Source: Lytechinus pictus (taxonomy: Eukaryota; Echinodermata; Echinoidea; Temnopleuroida; Toxopneustidae). Taken from it: a DNA stretch of 64,000 nucleotides. A model generated the notes under the pieces. That model did no database searches. It was not told the DNA's origin and saw only the letters and a list, made by a program, of their open reading frames with translations. Positions 46,889 to 57,425 of this stretch are shown here, piece by piece. The stretch is from assembly GCF_037042905.1 (NCBI RefSeq), contig NC_087251.1:47068373-47132372 (forward strand), read 5' to 3'. Made by a program: the position numbers and the translations under genes. Every line of letters starts with the position of its first letter. The stretch's first letter is position 1.

Positions 46889-48477
46889 AGAATATGCCTA
46901 AAATATAGTCATCTGAAGTACAATAATGTAATGTTTTTGTTCGTGAAGTTTGTCCAGAATATCGGTAAAAGAGAAGTACTAGTAAATGGGATCAAGTACA
47001 TACATTTTTCTTGAAGAAAAGAAATACATTAATATATGTGAACATTGATGAGTTATAAGTCAAATAATTATCTTTTTTTCAACAATAGGAATGAACAAAA
47101 ATATACAAATGAATTCGTTGTACATCTAAGCTATAATCAAGCAGTTATATTAAAATATGAATTTCAGGAAAGTTAAATACTTAATAATACTTGAATACTC
47201 ACAATACTAGTAGAGTAATCTTTTCAACAAGAGGTGGTGCTTTTTAAGTTTAGTTCATGAAATTTGTTGACATAGGTTTCACAGGCCTAATTCATTTCCC
47301 ATAGACTCGTGTGTTAAAGTGGTACTTAAAACAAATTCATAAAAAATAAGGAGGAATTTCGAGGGTTGAATGTTTACTACCAGTGGACAGGATATATGTC
47401 TGACATTCCATATCTGACCAGAAAAAGGGTACCTCGACCGGCTCATTTTAAAAATAAATCAGCATTTAAAGCCATTTATGAAGACTACACCTGACAGGAT
47501 CAAATTCATCACTTCAGAGAGTAAAATGGCCCTAATTCTTCCGCCAGTAAAACAAGAGTTCCAAGGTAGTGATATATCCTTCCAATTACTTTGGAAAAAG
47601 GAAGTTCAGTAGGTACCCTCCCTAGAATATATTCATTCATTTTTGCCATCAGCAATATCAAATTTGAAAATTGAGAATGGGTTGGCTCGAATAAATATCT
47701 TTGGCCTGTCAGTTGTAGTTAGGCCCGTGCAACCAGAAGGGTCAACTTTTCAGAAAATAATACAATTCGTTGGTCACACAGCTATCCAGTGACGATGGCG
47801 ATGATAGTAGAATATAGTTTAATCGATACGAGGAGAACGAGAAGATATTCAGTTTTCTGACGCAAGGCGGCCCAATATGCCACATAATATATTTATGACC
47901 TTTGTCCCCCAAAAGTCCGATATAATGATGATAATGGGAACAGAAAATGAGAAGCCCGGATGAGAAGAAAGAGGGCGAAGATAACTGTTAAAACGATGAA
48001 ATCCTTTGAATTTCTCTTAAACAGCAATTAACCAGTTACTGCAATAACGTATTTTAAAAAGGTAATTCATATTCTCACTCAGCCGAATATGGCTCCATTT
48101 ACATGAATCGTTGATTTTCGTAAATGAACTTAATTTCTTTGTTGTTACTGCATTTTTCTTCAGAATCATAAGGCCGTAATTTTAGCATAAAAGGAAGGAG
48201 GATATTGCACACTCTAACAAATCATGTACCACAGAGTCCGAATAAAAACTCGCCTCTTTACATAATTTAGGTCTATGACATATGAGTTTCTTTGAAATTA
48301 AGTCATTGTGTTTTTTAAGTATTATAATTACTGCTTTACTATCCCCATTATCAATATTAAAAAATATATTCGTACTCTATACTTTATGCGCCATTTTTTG
48401 TTACCTTTGAATTTTACCAAATATGTTATTTTCTATTTTTTATATTTACTGTCTTAAAGCCTTTTGTAATGCTACAG

Positions 48478-48634
48478 TCACATGACCTCTTCGGCGGCCG
48501 TACGGCGAATCGAAAACGGCCGTTTTATTCGTTTTTATTTAAACCACGTACATAAAGCTGGTACAAAAAAATGTTAAAACAGCTGTTTTCGACTCGCCGT
48601 GCGGCCACCGTAGGGGAAATGTCACTGCGTCATC
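48478..48634. mobile_element. MITE related to 9062-9218, copy 2
   Basis: Arms contain GTCACATGACCTCTTCGGCG and the inverse CCGTAGGGGAAATGTCACTG. The centre, AAGCTGGTACAAAAAAATGT, matches copy 1. Confidence 0.75.
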
Positions 48635-50929
48635 ATTTAAGTGTGATGAGATGATATTCTTACTTTTATTATTTGATTCAGCTGTGTAGGCTACTTTTCC
48701 TTCCCCATAAAAAGAGGGAATATGAAGGTTTGAGAGTCAAAGATTTTAGCCGTTTTCTTTCTTTATTATCATTGTAATAAGTATTTGATATCTTCTTCGT
48801 CCTCCGAAGAAGAAGACTATGGAAATCTTATCTTTGGGCATACTGGATAACATTACGTAATTGCAAATTATCCAAGCACTCACTAAGAGCATAACTTTTA
48901 CTGACTTGAGCCCCTTTAAATAAAATACTTGCACATTACGATACAAAAATGTGACAGAGCGTTTTGCGGTAAAAATCAAATATCATGAACATAATTTATG
49001 AACCTCAAAAATAAGCCTAAATTAGTAGGCTAGGTAAATGATTTCTTGACCCATAATAATTTTTTTGCAAGTATTTGTGGTCTATAACTCAATTAAAGTC
49101 AGTAGCGTAATAAGCCAAAAAAAAAAACGAGAGGGTAGCCTATGGGGCAAAATTTATTTTGAGAAATACCCTTTATATAAAAATCTATTATTTGGGATAG
49201 ATTTTGACTGCAGAAAAAAAAAATCACATTTCACACCCTTTCCTTTCATATTGATTCCTTTACATTCCTCCTTGTTTTTTTCTCAGTTATAAAAACTTTT
49301 GGGGTCCGTGCCCCCCTCCATAATATACGCCGATGTACCTATTTGCTTTCTCACTCACCTTATCATTCAAAACCAATCAAAGAATAAGAAAAGTCTGATG
49401 ATTCATATTTACAATACATGTATTTTCATTTATTTACATTATTCAGGCACTATTATCAACATATTGTTCTAGCCCAAACAACAAAATAGTTTTCTCCACC
49501 ATATCCGACCCCTCCTATGTTCATCACTTTTGACTGATGAATCCAGATCTGTTTACTTATTTATTTATTGACCCATTACTTCTTTTCTAGTCCATTCTGC
49601 TTCTTATCCATCCCCTTTGGATTCCACATCTCCCTTTTTACTTCATTCTCCATCACCTCCTCTTGCTCTAAATCCAGCTTCTCCCGACGAACCCCTTTCT
49701 CCTGCTCCACTTGCTGCTCCCCTTCTACCTCCTCCTGCTGGTGGTACTCCCCTTCTACCTCCTCCTGCTGGTGGTACTCCCCTTCTACCTCCTCCTGCTG
49801 GTGGTACTCCTCTTCTACCTCCTCCTGCTGGTGGTACTCCCCTTCTACCTCCTCCTGCTGGTGGTACTCCTCTTCTACCTCCTCCTGCTGGTGGTACTCC
49901 TCTTCTACCTCCTCCTGCTGGTGGTACTCCCCTTCTACCTCCTCCTGCTGGTGGTACTCCCCTTCTACCTCCTCCTGCTGGTGGTACTCCCCTTCTACCT
50001 CCTCCTGCTGGTGGTACTCCTCTTCTACCTCCTCCTGCTGGTGGTACTCCTCTTCTACCTCCTCCTGCTGGTGGTACTCCTCTTCTACCTCCTCTTCTAC
50101 CTCCTCCTGTTGGTGGCCTCTTCTACCTCCTCCTGCTGGTGGTACTCCTCTTCTACCTCCTCCTGCTGGTGGTACTCCACTTCTACCTCCTCCTACTGGT
50201 GGTACTCCTCTTCTACCTCCTCCTGCTGGTGGTACTCCTCTTCTACCTCCTCCTGTTGGTGGTACTCCCCTTCTACCTCCTCCTGCTGGTGGTACTCTCC
50301 TTCTACCTGCTGCTGCTGGTGGTACTCCCCTTCTACCTCCCCCTGCTGGTGGTACTCATCTTCTACCTGCCCCTGTTGGTGGTACTCCTCTTCTACCTCC
50401 TCCTGTTGGTGGTACTCCTCTTCTACCTCCTCCTGTTGGTGGTACTCCTCTTCTACCTCCTCCTGCTGGTGGTACTCCCCTTCTACCTCCCCCTGCTGGT
50501 GGTACTCCTCTTCTACCTCCTCCTGCTGGTGGTACTCCTCTTCTACCTCCTCCTGCTGGTGGTACTCCCCTTCTACCTCCTCCTGCTGGTGGTACTCTCC
50601 TTCTACCTCCTGCTGCTGGTGGTACTCCCCTTCTACCTCCCCCTGCTGGTGGTACTCCACTTCTACCTCCTCCTGCTGGTGGTACTCTCCTTCTACCTCC
50701 TCCTGTTGGTGGTACTCCTCTTCTACCTCCTCCTGTTGGTGGTACTCCCCTTCTACCTCCTCCTGCTGGTGGTACTCTCCTTCTACCTGCTGCTGCTGGT
50801 GGTACTCCCCTTCTACCTCCCCCTGCTGGTGGTACTCCTCTTCTACCTCCCCCTGTTGGTGGTACTCCTCTTCTACCTCCTCCTGTTGGTGGTACTCCTC
50901 TTCTACCTCCTCCTGTTGGTGGTACTCCT

Positions 50930-53770
50930 CTTCTACCTCCTCCTGCTGGTGGTACTCCTCTTCTACCTCCTCCTGCTGGTGGTACTCCCCTTCTACCTCC
51001 TCCTGCTGGTGGTACTCTCCTTCTACCTCCTGCTGCTGGTGGTACTCCCCTTCTACCTCCCCCTGCTGGTGGTACTCCACTTCTACCTCCTCCTGCTGGT
51101 GGTACTCTCCTTCTACCTCCTGCTGCTGGTGGTACTCCCCTTCTACCTCCCCCTGCTGGTGGTACTCCTCTTCTACCTCCTCTTCTACCTCCTCCTGCTG
51201 GTGGTACTCCTCTTCTACCTCCTCCTGCTGGTGGTACTCCTCTTCTACCTCCTCTTCTACCTCCTCCTGTTGGTGGTACTCCTCTTCTACCTCCTCCTGT
51301 TGGTGGTACTCCCCTTCTACCTCCTCCTGCTGGTGGTACTCTCCTTCTACCTCCTGCTGCTGGTGGTACTCCCCTTCTACCTCCCCCTGCTGATGGTACT
51401 CCTCTTCTACCTCCTCTTCTACGGCCTGTTGGTGGTACTCCTCTTCTACCTCCTCCTGCTGGTGGTACTCCCCTCCTACCTCCTCCTGCTGGTGGTACTC
51501 TCCTTCTACCTCCTGCTGCTGGTGGTACTCCCCTTCTACCTCCCCCTGCTGGTGGTACTCCACTTCTACCTCCTGCTGCTGGTGGTACTCCACTTCTACC
51601 TCCTCCTACTGGTGGTACTCCTCTTCTACCTCCTCCTGCTGGTGGTACTCCTCTTCTACCTCCTCTTCTACCTCCTTCTGTTGGTGGTACTCCTCTTCTA
51701 CCTCCTCCTGTTGGTGGTACTCCCCTTCTACCTCCCCCTGCTGGTGGTACTCTCCTTCTACCTGCTGCTGCTGGTGGTACTCCCCTTCTACCTCCCCCTG
51801 CTGGTGGTACTCATCTTCTACCTCCCCCTGTTGGTGGTACTCCTCTTCTACCTCCTCCTGTTGGTGGTACTCCTCTTCTACCTCCTGCTGGTGGTACTCC
51901 TCTTCTACCTCCTCCTGCTGGTGGTACTCCACTTCTACCTCCTCCTACTGGTGGTACTCCTCTTCTACCTCCTCCTGCTGGTGGTACTCCTCTTCTACCT
52001 CCTCTTCTACCTCCTCCTGTTGGTGGTACTCCTCTTCTACCTCCTCCTGTTGGTGGTACTCCCCTTCTACCTCCTCCTGCTGGTGGTACTCTCCTTCTAC
52101 CTGCTGCTGCTGGTGGTACTCCCCTTCTACCTCCCCCTGCTGGTGGTACTCATCTTCTACCTCCCCCTGTTGGTGGTACTCCTCTTCTACCTCCTCCTGT
52201 TGGTGGTACTCCTCTTCTACCTCCTCCTGTTGGTGGTACTCCTCTTCTACCTCCTCCTGCTGGTGGTACTCCCCTTCTACCTCCCCCTGCTGGTGGTACT
52301 CCTCTTCTACCTCCTCCTGTTGGTGGTACTCCTCTTCTACCTCCTCCTGTTGGTGGTACTCCTCTTCTACCTCCTCCTGTTGGTGGTACTCCTCTTCTAC
52401 CTCCTCCTGCTGGTGGTACTCCTCTTCTACCTCCTCCTGCTGGTGGTACTCCCCTTCTACCTCCTCCTGCTGGTGGTACTCTCCTTCTACCTCCTGCTGC
52501 TGGTGGTACTCCCCTTCTACCTCCCCCTGCTGGTGGTACTCCACTTCTACCTCCTCCTGCTGGTGGTACTCTCCTTCTACCTCCTGCTGCTGGTGGTACT
52601 CCCCTTCTACCTCCCCCTGCTGGTGGTACTCCTCTTCTACCTCCTCTTCTACCTCCTCCTGCTGGTGGTACTCCTCTTCTACCTCCTCCTGCTGGTGGTA
52701 CTCCTCTTCTACCTCCTCTTCTACCTCCTCCTGTTGGTGGTACTCCTCTTCTACCTCCTCCTGTTGGTGGTACTCCCCTTCTACCTCCTCCTGCTGGTGG
52801 TACTCTCCTTCTACCTCCTGCTGCTGGTGGTACTCCCCTTCTACCTCCCCCTGCTGATGGTACTCCTCTTCTACCTCCTCTTCTACGGCCTGTTGGTGGT
52901 ACTCCTCTTCTACCTCCTCCTGCTGGTGGTACTCCCCTCCTACCTCCTCCTGCTGGTGGTACTCTCCTTCTACCTCCTGCTGCTGGTGGTACTCCCCTTC
53001 TACCTCCCCCTGCTGGTGGTACTCCACTTCTACCTCCTGCTGCTGGTGGTACTCCACTTCTACCTCCTCCTACTGGTGGTACTCCTCTTCTACCTCCTCC
53101 TGCTGGTGGTACTCCTCTTCTACCTCCTCTTCTACCTCCTTCTGTTGGTGGTACTCCTCTTCTACCTCCTCCTGTTGGTGGTACTCCCCTTCTACCTCCC
53201 CCTGCTGGTGGTACTCTCCTTCTACCTGCTGCTGCTGGTGGTACTCCCCTTCTACCTCCCCCTGCTGGTGGTACTCATCTTCTACCTCCCCCTGTTGGTG
53301 GTACTCCTCTTCTACCTCCTCCTGTTGGTGGTACTCCTCTTCTACCTCCTGCTGGTGGTACTCCTCTTCTACCTCCTCCTGCTGGTGGTACTCCACTTCT
53401 ACCTCCTCCTACTGGTGGTACTCCTCTTCTACCTCCTCCTGCTGGTGGTACTCCTCTTCTACCTCCTCTTCTACCTCCTCCTGTTGGTGGTACTCCTCTT
53501 CTACCTCCTCCTGTTGGTGGTACTCCCCTTCTACCTCCTCCTGCTGGTGGTACTCTCCTTCTACCTGCTGCTGCTGGTGGTACTCCCCTTCTACCTCCCC
53601 CTGCTGGTGGTACTCATCTTCTACCTCCCCCTGTTGGTGGTACTCCTCTTCTACCTCCTCCTGTTGGTGGTACTCCTCTTCTACCTCCTCCTGTTGGTGG
53701 TACTCCTCTTCTACCTCCTCCTGCTGGTGGTACTCCCCTTCTACCTCCCCCTGCTGGTGGTACTCCTCTT
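50930..53770. repeat. Tandem duplication inside the minisatellite, offset 1464 bp
   Basis: Stop-carrying units at 51606 and 51945 recur at 53070 and 53409, exactly 1464 bp later. The 108-codon minus frames between them (51606-51932 and 53070-53396) are identical. Matching unit order extends to about 50930 and 53770. 1464 is not a multiple of 30 but is a multiple of 3, because 12-bp insert units are included. Confidence 0.85.
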
Positions 53771-56454
53771 CTACCTCCTCCTGCTGGTGGTACTCCTCTT
53801 CTACCTCCTCCTGCTGGTGGTACTCCCCTTCTACCTCCTCCTGCTGGTGGTACTCTCCTTCTACCTCCTGCTGCTGGTGGTACTCCCCTTCTACCTCCCC
53901 CTGCTGCATGGTGGTACTCCACTTCTACCTCCTCCTGCTGGTGGTACTCTCCTTCTACCTCCTCCTGTTGGTGGTACTCCTCTTCTACCTCCTCCTGTTG
54001 GTGGTACTCCCCTTCTACCTCCTCCTGCTGGTGGTACTCTCCTTCTACCTGCTGCTGCTGGTGGTACTCCCCTTCTACCTCCCCCTGCTGGTGGTACTCC
54101 TCTTCTACCTCCCCCTGTTGGTGGTACTCCTCTTCTACCTCCTCCTGTTGGTGGTACTCCTCTTCTACCTCCTCCTGTTGGTGGTACTCCTCTTCTACCT
54201 CCTCCTGCTGGTGGTACTCCTCTTCTACCTCCTCCTGCTGGTGGTACTCCCCTTCTACCTCCTCCTGCTGGTGGTACTCTCCTTCTACCTCCTGCTGCTG
54301 GTGCTACTCCCCTTTCTACCTCCCCCTGCTGTTGGTACTCCACTTCTACCTCCTCCTGCTGGTGGTACTCTCCTTCTACCTCCTGCTGCTGGTGGTACTC
54401 CCCTTCTACCTCCCCCTGCTGGTGGTACTCCTCTTCTACCTCCTCTTCTACCTCCTCCTGCTGGTGGTACTCCTCTTCTACCTCCTCTTCTACCTCCTCC
54501 TGTTGGTGGTACTCCTCTTCTACCTCCTCCTGTTGGTGGTACTCCCCTTCTACCTCCTCCTGCTGGTGGTACTCTCCTTCTACCTCCTGCTGCTGGTGGT
54601 ACTCCCCTTCTACCTCCCCCTGCTGGTGGTACTCCTCTTCTACCTCCTCTTCTATGGCCTGTTGGTGGTACTCCTCTTCTACCTCCTCCTGCTGGTGGTA
54701 CTCCCCTTCTACCTCCTCCTGCTGGTGGTACTCTCCTTCTACCTCCTGCTGCTGGTGGTACTCCCCTTCTACCTCCCCCTGCTGGTGGTACTCCACTTCT
54801 ACCTCCTGCTGCTGGTGGTACTCCCCTTCTACCTCCTCCTGCTGGTGGTACTCTCCTTCTACCTCCTGCTGCTGGTGGTACTCCCCTTCTACCTCCCCCT
54901 GCTGGTGGTACTCCTCTTCTACCTCCTCTTCTACGGCCTGTTGGTGGTACTCCTCTTCTACCTCCTCCTGCTGGTGGTACTCCCCTTCTACCTCCCCCTG
55001 CTGGTGGTACTCCACTTCTACCTCCTCCTGCTGGTGGTACTCCCCTTCTACCTCCTCCTGCTGGTGGTACTCTCCTTCTACCTCCTGCTGCTGGTGGTAC
55101 TCCCCTTCTACCTCCCCCTGCTGGTGGTACTCCACTTCTACCTCCTGCTGCTGGTGGTACTCCACTTCTACCTCCTGCTGCTGGTGGTACTCCCCTTCTA
55201 CCTCCTCCTGCTGGTGGTACTCTCCTTCTACCTCGTGCTGCTGGTGGTACTCCCCTTCTACCTCCCCCTGCTGGTGGTACTCCCCTTCTACCTCCCCCTG
55301 CTGGTGGTACTCCACTTCTACCTCCTGCTGCTGGTGGTACTCCCCTTCTACCTCCTCCTGCTGGTGGTACTCTCCTTCTACCTCCTGCTGCTGGTGGTAC
55401 TCCCCTTCTACCTCCCCCTGCTGGTGGTACTCCACTTCTACCTCCTCCTGCTGGTGGTATACTCCCCTTCTACCTCCTCCTGTTGGTGGTACTCATCTTC
55501 TACCTCCTCCTGTTGGTGGTACTCCTCTTCTACCTCCTCCTGCTGGTGGTACTCCTCTTCTACCTCCTCCTGCTGGTGGTACTCCCCTTCTACCTCCTCC
55601 TGCTGGTGGTACTCCTCTTCTACCTCCTCCTGCTGGTGGTACTCCTCTTCTACCTCCTCCTGCTGGTGGTACTCCTCTTCTACCTCCTCCTGCTGGTGGT
55701 ACTCCCCGTCTACCTCCTCCTGCTGGTGGTACTCCTCTTCTACCTCCTCCTGCTGGTGGTACTCCTCTTCTACCTCCTCCTGCTGGTGGTACTCCTCTTC
55801 TACCTCCTCCTGCTGGTGGTACTCCTCTTCTAACTCCTCCTGTCGGTGGTACTCCTCTTCTACCTCCTCCTGCTGGTGGTACTCCTCTTCTACCTCCTCC
55901 TGCTGGTGGTACTCCTCTTCTACCTCCTCTTCTACCTCCTCCTGCTGGTGGTACTCCTCTTCTACCTCCTCCTGCTGGTGGTACTCCTCTTCTACCTCCT
56001 CTTCTACCTCCTCCTGTTGGTGGTACTCCTCTTCTACCTCCTCCTGTTGGTGGTACTCCCCTTCTACCTCCTCCTGCTGGTGGTACTCTCCTTCTACCTC
56101 CTGCTGCTGGTGGTACTCCCCTTCTACTTCCCCCTGCTGGTGGTACTCCTCTTCTACCTCCTCTTCTACGGCCTGTTGGTGGTACTCCTCTTCTACCTCC
56201 TCCTGCTGGTGGTACTCCCCTTCTACCTCCTCCTGCTGGTGGTACTCTCCTTCTACCTCCTGCTGCTGGTGGTACTCCCCTTCTACCTCCCCCTGCTGGT
56301 GGTACTCCACTTCTACCTCCTGCTGCTGGTGGTACTCCCCTTCTACCTCCTCCTGCTGGTGGTACTCTCCTTCTACCTCCTGCTGCTGGTGGTACTCCCC
56401 TTCTACCTCCCCCTGCTGGTGGTACTCCTCTTCTACCTCCTCTTCTACCTCCTC

Positions 56455-57425
56455 CTGTTGGTGGTACTCCTCTTCTACCTCCTCCTGTTGGTGGTACTCC
56501 TCTTCTACCTCCTCCTGCTGGTGGTACTCCTCTTCTACCTCCTCCTGCTGGTGGTACTCCCCTTCTACCTCCTCCTGCTGGTGGTACTCCTCTTCTACCT
56601 CCTCCTGTTGGTGGTACTCCTCTTCTACCTCCTCCTGTTGGTGGTACTCCTCTTCTACCTCCTCCTGCTGGTGGTACTCCTCTTCTACCTCCTCCTGCTG
56701 GTGGTACTCCCCTTCTACCTCCTCCTGCTGGTGGTACTCTCCTTCTACCTCCTGCTGCTGGTGGTACTCTCCTTCTACCTCCTCTTGCTGGTGGTACTCC
56801 CCGTCTACCTCCTCCTGCTGGTGGTACTCCTCTTCTACCACCTCCTTTTGGTGGTACTCCCCTTCTACCTCCTCCTGCTGGTGGTACTCCTCTTCTATCT
56901 CCTCCTGTTGGTGGTACTTCCCTTCTACCTCCTCGATCCTGCTGGTGGTCCTCCTCTTCTACCTCCTCCTGTTGGTGGTACTCCTCTTCTACCTCCTCCT
57001 GCTGGTGGTACTCCTCTTCTACCTCCTCCTGCTGGTGGTACTCCCCTTCTACCTCCTCCTGCTGGTGGTACTCCTCTTCTACCTCCTCCTGTTGGTGGTA
57101 CTCCTCTTCTACCTCCTCCTGTTGGTGGTACTCCTCTTCTACCTCCTCCTGCTGGTGGTACTCCTCTTCTACCTCCTCCTGCTGGTGGTACTCCCCTTCT
57201 ACCTCCTCCTGCTGGTGGTACTCTCCTTCTACCTCCTGCTGCTGGTGGTACTCTCCTTCTACCTCCTCTTGCTGGTGGTACTCCCCGTCTACCTCCTCCT
57301 GCTGGTGGTACTCCTCTTCTACCACCTCCTTTTGGTGGTACTCCCCTTCTACCTCCTCCTGCTGGTGGTACTCCTCTTCTATCTCCTCCTGTTGGTGGTA
57401 CTTCCCTTCTACCTCCTCGATCCTG
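56455..57425. repeat. Tandem duplication inside the minisatellite, offset 484 bp
   Basis: The unusual units CTCCTCGATCCTGCTGG (near 56930 and 57414), CACCTCCTTTTGG and CCCCGTCTACC recur in the same order 484 bp apart. 484 is not a multiple of 3, because each copy carries one 4-bp insertion, so the minus-strand frame shifts between copies. Confidence 0.85.

Larger units (their letters stand above)
38974..49575. other. ARID4 3' flank and intergenic region
   Basis: No coding segment with credible splice sites was seen on either strand. The region holds the ARID4 3' UTR of unknown length and at least eight MITEs, listed separately. Stretches 42150-44288 and 46900-48470 show only AT-rich sequence. 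Confidence 0.7.
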
